From NCBI GenBank assembly GCA_947498065.1, contig CANMIS010000001.1, positions 186,001-250,000 on the forward strand: 64,000 nt of DNA, given 5' to 3'. Numbering within the stretch: the stretch's first letter is position 1; each line of letters begins with the position of its first letter. Shown here in pieces: positions 6,825-15,524 of this stretch. Source of the stretch: an uncultured Erythrobacter sp. Lineage in GTDB: Bacteria; Pseudomonadota; Alphaproteobacteria; Sphingomonadales; Sphingomonadaceae. The position numbers were made by a program, and so were the translations under genes. The notes beneath the pieces are model-generated. The model was not told the DNA's origin. It searched no databases and saw only the letters and a list, made by a program, of their open reading frames with translations.

Positions 6825-7234
6825 CCTTCACCCATGTCGCTTATACCGCCGGGCGCGTAGGTCTTGCGTCCTTGTTCATACTGGGCGGTATCAACAAGCT
6901 CGCATCTTACGGTCCCACATTGCAGAAGATGACCGACGCGGGGCTACCGGAGCCAGCCTTCACATTACCGGCTGTCATCGTGCTGGAATTGCTGGGTGGG
7001 CTGATCGTCGCATTCGGTGTTCGCGGATCAATTCCGTCTGCAATGGCGCTTGCAGCATTCACCGTGGCGACCAATCTGGTTTTCCATCGTTTTTGGATGC
7101 TGGAAGGGATCATGGCGCAATTGGAGCTATCCCTCTTTTTCAAGAACGTTGCCGTAGCGTCTGGCCTCGTGGGGATTGCCGGGATTGAGCATTCCCGGCG
7201 GCTAGCGCTGCTAGGAAGTGCGTTCGACAAATGA
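6821..7234 (+). CDS. DoxX-family membrane protein
   Basis: A 137-residue integral membrane protein with four hydrophobic helices and the DoxX-type start RVGLASLFILGGINKLASY. Its ATG at 6821 overlaps the stop of the NTF2-like gene by ATGA. DoxX-family proteins are poorly characterised; some take part in redox or thiol-stress membrane complexes. With the divergent Cys-containing HxlR protein, a stress-response operon is a reasonable inference. Confidence 0.85.
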   Translation: MTFTHVAYTAGRVGLASLFILGGINKLASYGPTLQKMTDAGLPEPAFTLPAVIVLELLGGLIVAFGVRGSIPSAMALAAFTVATNLVFHRFWMLEGIMAQLELSLFFKNVAVASGLVGIAGIEHSRRLALLGSAFDK

Positions 7235-7298
7235 TCAGGTAGAGAAGGTCATTCTATTCGTGGTCGCGATGGTTTACGCGCACAGCTAGAGAGCGCCC

Positions 7299-7937
7299 CT
7301 AACCCCGCAAAACCTTCGCAAAGGCCTCGATCGCGGCCATTTCATCACCGTTCCAGACTGCGCCTGACACGGCGAGGAAGTCTACGCCTGCTTCTATCAA
7401 GGGCACGCAGTTATCGGGCGTGATGCCGCCGATCGCGACGCAGGGGATCTCGAACAGGCCGGCCCAGAACTCGATCAGCTCTGGCTCGGGGCGTTCGGCA
7501 TCGCCCTTATCCTTGGTGGTTGAGGGGAAGAACGCGCCGAAGGCGACATAGTCCGCGCCCGCCTCGCCCGCTTCCATCGCCAAGTGGCGGGAGGCATGGC
7601 AGGTAACGCCGATCTGCGCCTCGCGCCCCAGCTCTTCGCGCGCTTCCTTAGGGTCGCCATCACCCTGCCCCAAATGCACGCCGTCTGCTTTCAAGCGCTT
7701 GGCCAACGACACGCTGTCATTGACGATAAAGGCTACGTCATGAGCCGCGCAAATCGCCTGCAAGGGCTCTGCGAGCGTTGCCGCCTCGTGGCTCTCCAAC
7801 CCTTTGACCCTGAACTGAAAGGCGGTGACCAAGCCTTTGCCCGCCGCCAGCGCGCGCTCTAGCCGCTGAGGAAAATCGCCGCCCACTTCAAGCGGGGAGA
7901 TCAAATATAGCTGCGTATCGTGATTATCATTGGCCAT
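7299..7937 (-). CDS. thiE: Thiamine phosphate synthase
   Basis: Couples the HMP pyrimidine diphosphate with the thiazole phosphate to give thiamine monophosphate. It is a TIM barrel of about 212 residues from the ATG at 7937 (MANDNHDTQLYLISP). Family motifs: FIVNDSVSLAKRLKADGVHL followed by GQGD, GADYVAFGAFFPSTTKDKG and the phosphate-binding VAIGGITPDN. An upstream in-frame ATG at 7973 would add 12 basic residues not expected in the family. The gene stands 65 bp downstream of the aldolase gene on the same strand and may be co-transcribed. Confidence 0.92.
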   Translation of the reverse strand: MANDNHDTQLYLISPLEVGGDFPQRLERALAAGKGLVTAFQFRVKGLESHEAATLAEPLQAICAAHDVAFIVNDSVSLAKRLKADGVHLGQGDGDPKEAREELGREAQIGVTCHASRHLAMEAGEAGADYVAFGAFFPSTTKDKGDAERPEPELIEFWAGLFEIPCVAIGGITPDNCVPLIEAGVDFLAVSGAVWNGDEMAAIEAFAKVLRG

Positions 7938-8002
7938 GCTGCGCGCCTTAGTCCGCTGCGCCGCCCGCGCCAATCCCCTGCGTTACAATCGCCGGGGGGA
8001 GA

Positions 8003-8893
8003 TTAGCCCGCAACGCTGGCGGTGCAGATCTTGTCGATGGCTTTGCCGAGCGTGTCGTCGAACTCCGCATCGCTTTGCGCCGCACGCAAATCCTGCAGCA
8101 GGCCGCGGCTGAAGCTCGCGATCATGCCGGGGTTGTGAGCAAGCTTCTCGCATGCCTCATCGGTGGAGAAACCGCCTGACAATGCAACCACGCGCAGCAC
8201 ATTGGGATGCGCGATGGCTGGGGCATAGAGGCCGCCCTCAACCGGGATAGACAGCTTCAACATCACCTTGCGGCCCGTGGGCAGGCTATTCAGGCCCTTC
8301 ATGATTTCGGCCAGCAAAATGCGCTCGCCTTCCGCACGGTCTGCGGCGGTGATGTCGAATTCCGGCTCAAGCATGGGCACGAGACCCGCGTCGGCGATTT
8401 GGTTGCCGACCGCGAATTGTTGCTCCACCACTTTAGCGATACCGGCGGCGTTCGCAGACTTGATGACAGAGCGCATCTTAGTGCCGAACATGCCGTGCCC
8501 GACAGATTTTTCGAGCAGCGCGGGAAGCTTATCGAGCGGCTTCATCATCTGCACGCCGTCCGCTTCGTCGGCGAGGCCCTGGTCGACCTTGATAAAAGGC
8601 ACAATGCCGCGCTCTTTCAAGGCGTCAGCGGTTGAGGCGCCCTCAACTTCGCTGTCCATGGTGCGCTCAAACAGAATGGCGCCGATGATCTTGCCATTGG
8701 CGAAACTGGGCGAGGTGATGACCCGGCTGCGCATGTCATGGATGCGGGCAAACATCTCGTCATCGCCGGACCATGCTTCGTCAGAAATGCCATAGCCGCG
8801 CAGAGCCTTTGGCGTGGAGCCACCCGATTGATCCAGCGCCGCGATAAAGCCCTGGCCGCCAGCGATCTTGGCTGTCATTTCATCGAAATTCAT
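8003..8893 (-). CDS. Fructose-bisphosphate aldolase, class I
   Basis: Reversible cleavage of fructose 1,6-bisphosphate to dihydroxyacetone phosphate and glyceraldehyde 3-phosphate by a Schiff-base mechanism. The 296-residue protein starts with the class I hallmark GFIAALDQSGGSTPKALRGY and has the lysine strands FIKVDQGLA and KVMLKLSIPVE, the latter probably holding the Schiff-base lysine. There is no class II zinc site. With tkt, gap and pgk a few kilobases away it completes the triose-phosphate/gluconeogenic set. Confidence 0.93.
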   Translation of the reverse strand: MNFDEMTAKIAGGQGFIAALDQSGGSTPKALRGYGISDEAWSGDDEMFARIHDMRSRVITSPSFANGKIIGAILFERTMDSEVEGASTADALKERGIVPFIKVDQGLADEADGVQMMKPLDKLPALLEKSVGHGMFGTKMRSVIKSANAAGIAKVVEQQFAVGNQIADAGLVPMLEPEFDITAADRAEGERILLAEIMKGLNSLPTGRKVMLKLSIPVEGGLYAPAIAHPNVLRVVALSGGFSTDEACEKLAHNPGMIASFSRGLLQDLRAAQSDAEFDDTLGKAIDKICTASVAG

Positions 8894-9020
8894 CGGAAGT
8901 CCCCATTCACCTTGGATGCCCTGAGATATGCCGATGCATACCTATGCGCGGGCCGTTTGAGCGCGCTTTAGCCAGCCCGTGGGCCGCCCGCAACCAGCCA
9001 TTGCTGCTCTTCGACAGAAA

Positions 9021-9054
9021 CAAAAGGGCGAGACGCCGCAAAGCGCCCCGCCCT
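9021..9054 (-). terminator. Intrinsic terminator of the slipin gene
   Basis: On the minus strand GGGCGGGGCGC pairs with GCGTCTCGCCC around a short loop and is followed by TTTTGTTT. It lies 27 bp past the slipin stop codon. Confidence 0.75.
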
Positions 9055-9080
9055 TAAGCGTTATAACCAAGATCGTCGTC

Positions 9081-10226
9081 TTAGTCGCGGTCGGCGATCT
9101 TCACCAAACGATTGGTGAGAACCTCCAAACCTTCGCCGGAACCGGTGCGAACATCGATGTTTCCGATCTTCTCGGTCACACGTTCGAGCGCTTCCAGCTC
9201 CTTCAGACGCATCAGCGTTGGGTTATCGGCCATCAGTTTCGCCGTGTTGAGCAGGCTGCGTGTCGCGGCCGTTTCTTCACGCCGGCGGATCAGGTTGGCT
9301 TGCGCCACCTTCTCTGCCTCGACCACCCGGTTGATCAGCTCGCGCATCTCACCGGGAAGGATCACGTCCTTGATACCAAGCTCGGTCACATCGACCCCGA
9401 TGTCGCCCACTTCCTTGCGGACGTGCGAGGCGATCTCGCGGTCAACCTTGGCCCGGTCGTTCAAAAGGTCGTCCAAGGTCCGGCCAGCAACAGCCTCGCG
9501 GACTGCAAACTGAACCAGCTTATAGACGTGCCCTTCGTAATCCGGGGTCGACAAAGCGGCCTTTTCAACGTCGGTAACCTGCAGGAACGACGTCAGCGTG
9601 ATCCGGATGGACACACGATCCTTCGTCAATATCTCCTGCGCGGTGACCTCCATTGGCACGGGCCGGGTATCGGCAGACTTGCTGGTGACCTTGCGGCCAA
9701 CCTGCCAGTAACCGTGGCGGCCTGGACCAATGGTCTCGATCAGCTCGCCATCGAACAGAACGATCGCGCTCTGCGCTTCACTAACACCGATTTGCTCAAC
9801 CGGAGAAGGCACCAGCGCCCCGTAAACGGCGGCGGCGCTAACTTCATTGAGCAAACGCTTGGGCAGCTTCGGCTCAGCCTCAACATCGATCACATCAACC
9901 GTGATCGTATCGAGCACCTTCCAGACCCGCGCAACGTCACCGCCGCGCACGATCAGGCCAGCCCGACCATCAAAGCGCACAATCGCCACTTGCCCTTGAT
10001 CAGGGCTGACGATCTCAAAATTCGCCTCCGCAAGTTCGGGATGGCGCTTTTCAATACCGTCTACCAGCGGCGAATTGCAGGCACCGGTCGCGGGCAGAAT
10101 TTGCACCTGCATCCGGCTGCGATTCCACAGCCAATAGAAGTGACGTCCAGGTCCGAGAACCTCGACAAGGCGGCCATCCTTAACCAGGAGACCGCGTTCT
10201 TTTTCGGCAATAACAAATGTCATCAT
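9081..10226 (-). CDS. Slipin / SPFH (band 7) protein
   Basis: A 381-residue stomatin-like scaffold protein. The band 7 signature runs from about residue 170 to 330 (VSIRITLTSFLQVTDVEKAA, then DIGVDVTELGIKDVILPGEM) and is followed by an Ala/Glu-rich helix (VVEAEKVAQANLIRRREETA) that normally drives oligomer rings. The N-terminal half contains two GPGRHxxYW motifs (about residues 25 and 170), so the collar region looks duplicated. No strong N-terminal membrane helix is visible, so membrane attachment is probably peripheral. It appears to be a single-gene unit with its own terminator. Confidence 0.88.
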   Translation of the reverse strand: MMTFVIAEKERGLLVKDGRLVEVLGPGRHFYWLWNRSRMQVQILPATGACNSPLVDGIEKRHPELAEANFEIVSPDQGQVAIVRFDGRAGLIVRGGDVARVWKVLDTITVDVIDVEAEPKLPKRLLNEVSAAAVYGALVPSPVEQIGVSEAQSAIVLFDGELIETIGPGRHGYWQVGRKVTSKSADTRPVPMEVTAQEILTKDRVSIRITLTSFLQVTDVEKAALSTPDYEGHVYKLVQFAVREAVAGRTLDDLLNDRAKVDREIASHVRKEVGDIGVDVTELGIKDVILPGEMRELINRVVEAEKVAQANLIRRREETAATRSLLNTAKLMADNPTLMRLKELEALERVTEKIGNIDVRTGSGEGLEVLTNRLVKIADRD

Positions 10227-10883
10227 TGTCCGTCTCCTGTACTCTCACTTGCGGGGCCCATCCCCGAAGCGGTCGGCGCGGGTAGGCGCGATTCGTTTCA
10301 AACGCAACCGGTTTCTTTGCGACTTACGCGCACGTAACCCTATAAAGCCGTAGCGTAATTTGGAGATGGAAGAGAGAAATGGGTCAGCCGGGTGGCAATT
10401 CCCCGTTACCGTGCCGGGCCTTTGGTTGAGGCAGATCAGGCCCCAAGTTCTGCAATGCCCGCGTCCGAAAGGCCAATGGCCATTTCGCCGGTGAGCACCG
10501 CATCATCGGGTGCCAAGTCTGCCGGTATCCCCAAAGGCGCGGAGGCCCGATACCGGTGCCTTGGAGTTTGGCTCGCCGTCCTCCGAAGAGGCCTGCTCGC
10601 CGCATTCCGCAGCTGGATTTGCCCACCCGGCCTCCCCTTTTATGGAGCCGTTTCAGGGCTAAAGACGGGGCTCGAACCCGCTTGGCTTTCGCCGTACCCA
10701 TGGAGACGATTTTGAGTCGTCGCTTGGACCTAAACCAAGTGCCTTGCAGGGCAGCCTTCACTTGGGAACCCGACATGGCAAAGCCATTCGTGACCTGCGG
10801 CTTTCAACACCGCGCAGCGAAGGCGAGCGCAACTATGAGCGATGGTTTGCCAAGTAAAGCGAAAAGTTCAGGGCCGCGCCCTG
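10227..10883. other. 657-bp gap without a convincing gene
   Basis: Apart from the slipin promoter region at its left end and the tRNA-like cloverleaf at about 10658-10748, I see no gene with a proper start, ribosome site and protein-like composition. All three minus-strand frames are open for 40-130 codons but switch quality midway. A segment near 10430-10530 reads as plausible protein (IPADLAPDDAVLTGEMAIGL) without a start, so a decayed gene end cannot be excluded. Confidence 0.5.
10658..10748 (-). ncRNA. tRNA-like cloverleaf, Leu(CAA)-like, degenerate acceptor
   Basis: On the minus strand three consecutive 5-bp stems with 7-nt loops occur in tRNA order and spacing: CTTGG/CCAAG (10723-10739), one base, GACGA/TCGTC around CTCAAAA (10705-10721), a 23-nt variable region with a GGC-GAAA-GCC hairpin, and GCGGG/CCCGT around TTCGAGC (10665-10681). 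The acceptor arm is poor: only four inner pairs form and no CCA follows. It could be a tRNA-Leu pseudogene, a tRNA-like regulatory RNA, or part of a permuted tmRNA, although no tag frame was found. Confidence 0.35.
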
Positions 10884-11339
10884 CTATACAGGCTTCTTGC
10901 CAAGCCGACGGATAATCCCGGTGAAGCTGAGCGCAGGGTTGCCATCTGCGGTTACCATGCCGCGCACAAAGATTGTTTTGCCCCCGCCGCGTGTCACCTC
11001 GCCGCGCGCCTCGACCAGCGAGCCATTGGGCACCGCGCCCAGGAAATCGCCCGCCAGATTGAGCGTTACCGCGTTTCCGCCATTGAGCTCATCCGTGGCG
11101 ATCCCGAACAGTGCAAAATCGGCAAAGGTCAGCAGGCAGCCGCCGTGCATGAAGCCCGCGCCGTTCATATGGCGGTCCTCGGCGCGGAAGGCGCTGAGGT
11201 AACTGCCATCGTCCTGGCGCAGCATGTAAAACGGGCCGGACTGCGTCTCAAACGCGTCGTGGTTCCAATGGTACCACCCTTCAAACTCGCCCTGTTCACA
11301 GCGAACCGCGCCGCCGTAACCGTATTCAGTCTCAGTCAT
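10884..11339 (-). CDS. PaaI-like hotdog thioesterase
   Basis: Predicted acyl-CoA thioesterase of the hotdog fold, 151 residues. The catalytic-helix motif GAGFMHGGCLLTFADFALFG (about residues 60-80) and the strand ERF-like VTLNLAGDFLGAVPNGSLVE are typical of the PaaI/YbgC-like branch. The substrate is not predictable. Its ATG overlaps the stop codon of the upstream serine hydrolase by 4 nt, so the two are translationally coupled. Confidence 0.88.
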   Translation of the reverse strand: MTETEYGYGGAVRCEQGEFEGWYHWNHDAFETQSGPFYMLRQDDGSYLSAFRAEDRHMNGAGFMHGGCLLTFADFALFGIATDELNGGNAVTLNLAGDFLGAVPNGSLVEARGEVTRGGGKTIFVRGMVTADGNPALSFTGIIRRLGKKPV

Positions 11340-12406
11340 TTAACAAAACTTTCTAGGAAACGCCGGGCGACCGGGCTTTGTGCAGCTTTCGCCTGAACGA
11401 CGGAGGAGCCTTCGTTCCAAATCGCCTCGGTGTTGGCCAGCACGATCAGGGTAAGGCGATCCTGCGGAACCTTGAGGTAAATGGCGGAATATTTCTGATC
11501 ATCCTTGCCGGAATGCCAAAGCAGGCGTTTGCCCGCATAGTCCTCCAGCCACCAGCCCGTCTGATAATCACCCAGTGGGCCCAGCTCCATGGCGCTCAGT
11601 CGCTTCAGATTTGCTGGCGGGATCAATTTGCCAGCATCAAGCGCAAGATCGAACGCAGCAAGAGCGCGCGGGTTTGTCATCATTCCTGCCGACGCGCGGA
11701 AATCATCATCGGACAAGGATTGTTTGACGATGCGTCCCTCGACCGTGTGATACGGCATTGCCAACAGGCGCAGCGCGTCTCCCGCATCCGGATCTCGCCA
11801 CCCGAGCGCGACGTCTTTCATACCCGCAGGCGTCAGAGCGCGGTCACGCACGATTGAGCGCAGGTCGCGTCCGCCCGCCCCCTCGATCACGCGGTCGATG
11901 CGAGCAAAGGCGATTGGGTTGTAAACGAAAGCATCCCCGTTCGCGCGCATGTTCAGCATTTCGATCAAGGTGGTGGGCTTCGCGCAATCGACCGGCGGGA
12001 TGGTGTTGCCAAACATATCCTCACCGCCGCTCATGAATGGGATCGACGTGGTCGCGAAATAGGCACAGAACTCCGCCCAATCGGCGTCGGTGGTCATGGG
12101 TTCGCCCAGGAACACATCGCCAGCCAAACTTTCAGCCAGAACCGCAGTCGCTGCGATCGGCTTCGTCACAGAGGCTATGGAATAGGTTGTCTGCGCCGTG
12201 GTCGGAAAATCGCGCTCGTCATCAGAAGTGCCGAGATAGGCCTCCCATACGATCTCGCCGTCCTTGAGGATCAGCGCGCTCATGGCAGGCGTTCCGCTTT
12301 CCTTGCGAAACTCCTCGAGAAACTCGCCAAATGCGTCGTAATCGGGCTCTTCTGCGGCGAGCGGCGCGGCCAGCAGCAATGCTGCCCACGCGAAAAGCGC
12401 GCGCAT
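11336..12406 (-). CDS. Exported serine hydrolase, beta-lactamase class C fold
   Basis: About 356 residues beginning MRALFAWAALLLAAPLAAEE, a clear signal peptide. The nucleophile motif is SVTK (in SIASVTKPIA), followed by a Y-x-N-like YNP and WHSGK near the end in place of KTG, so it belongs to the class C / D-alanyl-carboxypeptidase-like esterase group. It may act on peptidoglycan fragments or ester substrates; antibiotic hydrolysis is not implied. The ATG at 12406 shares one base with the upstream stop (TGATG), which fixes this start over a longer frame. Confidence 0.85.
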   Translation of the reverse strand: MRALFAWAALLLAAPLAAEEPDYDAFGEFLEEFRKESGTPAMSALILKDGEIVWEAYLGTSDDERDFPTTAQTTYSIASVTKPIAATAVLAESLAGDVFLGEPMTTDADWAEFCAYFATTSIPFMSGGEDMFGNTIPPVDCAKPTTLIEMLNMRANGDAFVYNPIAFARIDRVIEGAGGRDLRSIVRDRALTPAGMKDVALGWRDPDAGDALRLLAMPYHTVEGRIVKQSLSDDDFRASAGMMTNPRALAAFDLALDAGKLIPPANLKRLSAMELGPLGDYQTGWWLEDYAGKRLLWHSGKDDQKYSAIYLKVPQDRLTLIVLANTEAIWNEGSSVVQAKAAQSPVARRFLESFVK

Positions 12407-12834
12407 CAATTCCACAGCTGGAGGTTCTGGATCGCAGCGGGAAGCGATTCTTCCGGATCCGTGCGCGAGAGGCTGCGCTCGGCGAGCTTCCAATTGCTGC
12501 CAACCGCGCCCTTGCGCCACAGGTCCGTCAGCCAGAACTGACCAGACCAATCGCGCGCGCCGATCCGCATTTCCAGATCAACCCCGGCGGCGAACCAGGC
12601 GCATTTGCCGTGCTTGTTGATGATAACCTCGCGGAAGCGATAGGCTGAGCAACCAAAGCGCCCCTCTGCCGCCTCCAGAAAGCTCGGCCGGTCAAGCAAT
12701 TGCGAACGGTCCGCGCCTACAATCATCATGAAATCGCGCCGCACAAGCTTGCGCAGATCGCGGTTATCGCGCCGCATCCACGCCCGCATAAAGCGGTGCT
12801 CCAGCGTCTCAATCGTGGCGGCAAAATCAGCCAT
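12406..12834 (-). CDS. NTF2-like (DUF4440-type) protein
   Basis: A cytoplasmic protein of 142 residues with the DUF4440/NTF2 pattern: an N-terminal helix (IETLEHRFMRAWMRRDNRD), a beta strand with a conserved D-F pair (RRDFMMIVGADRSQL), then WLTDLWRKG near the end. There is no signal peptide. It sits 3 bp after the pgk stop and is coupled to the serine hydrolase by TGATG overlap. The function is unknown. Confidence 0.75.
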   Translation of the reverse strand: MADFAATIETLEHRFMRAWMRRDNRDLRKLVRRDFMMIVGADRSQLLDRPSFLEAAEGRFGCSAYRFREVIINKHGKCAWFAAGVDLEMRIGARDWSGQFWLTDLWRKGAVGSNWKLAERSLSRTDPEESLPAAIQNLQLWN

Positions 12835-12837
12835 GGT

Positions 12838-14040
12838 CTACGCGCTCAGTGCCGCGACGCCGGGCAGCTCTTTGCCTTCCATCCATTCGAGGAAGGCACC
12901 GCCAGCGGTGGAGATATAGGTCACATCGCCCGTCACGCCTGCCTGCGCCAAGGCAGCGACAGTGTCGCCCCCGCCCGCGACAGAGATCAGCGAACCTTCT
13001 TGCGTCAAAGCAGCGGCATGGCGAGCCAGCGCCATGGTCGCGGTGTCGAACGGTTCGGTCTCAAACGCGCCGAGCGGGCCGTTCCAAACCAAAGTGCGGC
13101 AAGTCTTAAGCACGTCGGCCAAAGCCTCAGTCGCGAGCGGGCCGATATCGAGGATCATTTCGTCGCCTGCAACCTCGTGGACATTGCAGGTTCGAAGGCT
13201 CGCCGGATTGGCGGCAAACTCTTTGGCCACCACGACGTCATAGGGCAGGTGCACCGTGCAGCCGGAATGATCCGCCTCGTCCATAATCTTCGAGGCTGTC
13301 TCGATAAGATCATGTTCAGCCAGGCTTTTACCGACATCCACTCCGCGCGCGGCGAGGAAGGTGTTGGCCATTCCGCCGCCGATAATCAGGTGCTGAACCT
13401 TACCAACGAGGTTTTGCAATACGTCGAGCTTGGTGGAGACTTTCGCTCCGCCAACCACGGCCGCGACCGGGGTTTCCGGATTGCCGAGCGCACTGTCGAG
13501 CGCGGTCAGTTCGCGCTCCATCGAGCGGCCAGCATAGGCGGGCAGATGATGCGCGAGGCCCTCGGTTGTCGCATGGGCGCGGTGCGCGGCGCTGAACGCG
13601 TCATTGACGTAGAAATCGCCGTGGGCCGCGATGCTCTGCGCGAAATTCGGATCATTCGCCTCTTCACCGGGCCAAAAACGGACATTGTCGAGCAGGCCAA
13701 TATCGCCGGGCCGCAGGATGCCAATCGATTGTTCGACCACCGGGCCAGCGACCTCTGGGATGAACATCAGTTCCTTGCCCAGCACGCCCTCAACATCGCC
13801 CACGACCATGCTGGTCGACAGCGCCGAATGCCGCGCGCCGCCCGGACGCCCGAAATGCGCGAGCATCAGGACTTTCGCGCCCTTCTCGCTGAGCTCCAAA
13901 ACGGTCGGCTTAATCGCCTCAACCCGCGTCAGATCGCTGGCCGACCCGCCCTGCATCGGCAGGTTGAGGTCAACGCGGACGAGCGCAACCTTGCCAGTCA
14001 GGTCGGCGGGCAAATCATCGAGGGTTTTGAAGTTGGGCAT
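12838..14040 (-). CDS. pgk: Phosphoglycerate kinase
   Basis: Converts 1,3-bisphosphoglycerate and ADP to 3-phosphoglycerate and ATP, reversibly. It has 400 residues, the standard length. Motifs: ALVRVDLNLPM (about 20-30), MLAHFGRPGG, VAAVVGGAKVSTKLDVLQNL (about 195-215) and the nucleotide-binding ISVAGGGDTVAAL near the C-terminus. It is in the minus-strand run after gap. Confidence 0.97.
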   Translation of the reverse strand: MPNFKTLDDLPADLTGKVALVRVDLNLPMQGGSASDLTRVEAIKPTVLELSEKGAKVLMLAHFGRPGGARHSALSTSMVVGDVEGVLGKELMFIPEVAGPVVEQSIGILRPGDIGLLDNVRFWPGEEANDPNFAQSIAAHGDFYVNDAFSAAHRAHATTEGLAHHLPAYAGRSMERELTALDSALGNPETPVAAVVGGAKVSTKLDVLQNLVGKVQHLIIGGGMANTFLAARGVDVGKSLAEHDLIETASKIMDEADHSGCTVHLPYDVVVAKEFAANPASLRTCNVHEVAGDEMILDIGPLATEALADVLKTCRTLVWNGPLGAFETEPFDTATMALARHAAALTQEGSLISVAGGGDTVAALAQAGVTGDVTYISTAGGAFLEWMEGKELPGVAALSA

Positions 14041-14063
14041 TAAAACACTTTCTCTAGCGTTGC

Positions 14064-14486
14064 TCAGGCAAGATCAGCCAAAAGCGGCAATGCGGCAAGC
14101 ACCGCAACCGCCGTTGTGACATAGCCCAGCGTCTTTGACCGCGACCAACCGCTCACTCCAATCGCGCCAAGCAAGGCAAAGGTGCCGATGGCGAAGCTAA
14201 GGCTCATCCCCACTTGCACAATAGTACGAGGCCCGGCGGCGATCACGTCAGGCGCATTTGGATGACTTTGCGCAATAACACCAACGCTCATGTAAGCTGT
14301 CACAATAAATGCCGCAGCGCCAACTGCGGCCAGACCAATGGCCCAGCGAACAACCTTGGACGGTTTTGCCAAGGTCAGAAGCGTGACGAACAGCGTCGCC
14401 GATACACCGCCGAGGAACGCACCCAGAAATCCGAACTGCCGCGCCAAGGCGGCGAGATATTCAGGGTGCAGTTCCAGCATGTCCAT
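14064..14486 (-). CDS. Four-helix membrane protein, unknown
   Basis: 140 residues with four hydrophobic segments: about 18-40 (LGAFLGGVSATLFVTLL), 47-70, 90-113 (MSLSFAIGTFALLGAIGV) and 120-138. No catalytic or transport motif is recognised. It sits between gap and pgk with 15-bp and 23-bp gaps, so it is part of the operon, but nothing indicates a metabolic role. Confidence 0.75.
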   Translation of the reverse strand: MDMLELHPEYLAALARQFGFLGAFLGGVSATLFVTLLTLAKPSKVVRWAIGLAAVGAAAFIVTAYMSVGVIAQSHPNAPDVIAAGPRTIVQVGMSLSFAIGTFALLGAIGVSGWSRSKTLGYVTTAVAVLAALPLLADLA

Positions 14487-14501
14487 CCTTCGGGCTTTTC
14501 C

Positions 14502-15509
14502 CTACAGGAATTTCGCCATTACGCCGGCGGTGTCGATCATCCGGTTGGAGAAGCCCCATTCGTTGTCATACCACGATACGACGCGGGCGAGCTTGCCCTC
14601 CATCACGCTGGTTTCCAGGCTATCCACGGTCGAGCTGGCTGGGTGATGGTTGAAATCGCTGCTGACGAGCGGCTGATCGGTGTAATCTAGCACGCCCTTC
14701 ATCGGGCCGTCTGCGGCGGCTTTCAGCGCAGCGTTCAGTTCCTCTGCGCTGGTGTCGCGGCCCGGTGTGAACACCAGATCGACCAGTGAGACGTTCGGTG
14801 TAGGCACGCGGACGGATGACCCGTCGAGCTTACCCGCCAGCTCTGGCAGCACCAGGCCCACCGCGCGCGCTGCGCCAGTGGTGGTTGGGATCATGTTCTG
14901 CGCGCCGCCGCGAGCCCGGCGCATGTCGCCGTGCATCTGGTCCAGCATACGCTGATCATTGGTGTAGGAGTGGATCGTGGTCATGAAACCGCGCTCAATC
15001 CCGACCAGATCGTTCAGCACCTTCGCCACTGGTGAGAGGCAATTGGTGGTGCAGCTGGCGTTGGAAACGATCACATCGTCCGCGGTCAGCACATCGTGGT
15101 TCACCCCGTAAACGACGGTGGCGGAAACATTCTTCGCAGGCGCTGAGATGAGCACGCGCTTTGCGCCGGCTGTCAGATGCGGTTCGGCGGCTTCATGGCT
15201 TTGGAAGAAGCCGGTGCATTCCAGCACAATGTCCACGCCTTGCGCGGCGTGCGGCAGATTGCCGGGATCGCGCTCGCTGGTAACCGCAATGCTCTTGCCA
15301 TCGACGATGATCGCGCCCTCGCCGACCTCTACTGTGCCAGGGAAGCGGCCATGCGTGCTGTCATATTGGAACAGAAGAGCGTTCGATTTCGTATCCGCCA
15401 GATCGTTGATCGAGACCAGCTCCAGATCGTGACCGCTGCGTTCCAAAATGGCGCGCGCCACGAGCCGCCCGATGCGACCAAAACCGTTGATTGCAACCTT
15501 CGTCGCCAT
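14502..15509 (-). CDS. gap: Glyceraldehyde-3-phosphate dehydrogenase
   Basis: Type I phosphorylating enzyme of 335 residues. The Rossmann start INGFGRIGRLVARAI, the active-site SNASCTTNCLSPVAKVL (catalytic Cys about residue 154) and the C-terminal WYDNEWGFSNRMID are all present. It lies 15 bp after tkt on the same strand. The residue after the second NAD strand (SINDLAD) is acidic, which favours NAD over NADP. Confidence 0.97.
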   Translation of the reverse strand: MATKVAINGFGRIGRLVARAILERSGHDLELVSINDLADTKSNALLFQYDSTHGRFPGTVEVGEGAIIVDGKSIAVTSERDPGNLPHAAQGVDIVLECTGFFQSHEAAEPHLTAGAKRVLISAPAKNVSATVVYGVNHDVLTADDVIVSNASCTTNCLSPVAKVLNDLVGIERGFMTTIHSYTNDQRMLDQMHGDMRRARGGAQNMIPTTTGAARAVGLVLPELAGKLDGSSVRVPTPNVSLVDLVFTPGRDTSAEELNAALKAAADGPMKGVLDYTDQPLVSSDFNHHPASSTVDSLETSVMEGKLARVVSWYDNEWGFSNRMIDTAGVMAKFL

Positions 15510-15524
15510 GATGAGAACTCCTGC

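Noticed and set aside
10430..10760. Two-piece tmRNA gene
   Set aside because: The T-arm-like hairpin is there, but I found no tag reading frame of the usual AANDN type, no matching 5' acceptor strand and no CCA in place. Kept only as a possibility under the cloverleaf.
10384..10776. A 130-residue minus-strand frame across the tRNA-like region
   Set aside because: The protein-like stretch is exactly the cloverleaf, and the remainder is low-complexity basic sequence without a ribosome site. A conserved RNA explains it better than a protein.
11336..12406. Antibiotic-resistance beta-lactamase
   Set aside because: The fold is shared, but the SxxK/YxN/HSG set and the lack of further class C features fit the broad esterase/peptidase group; a resistance call is not supported.
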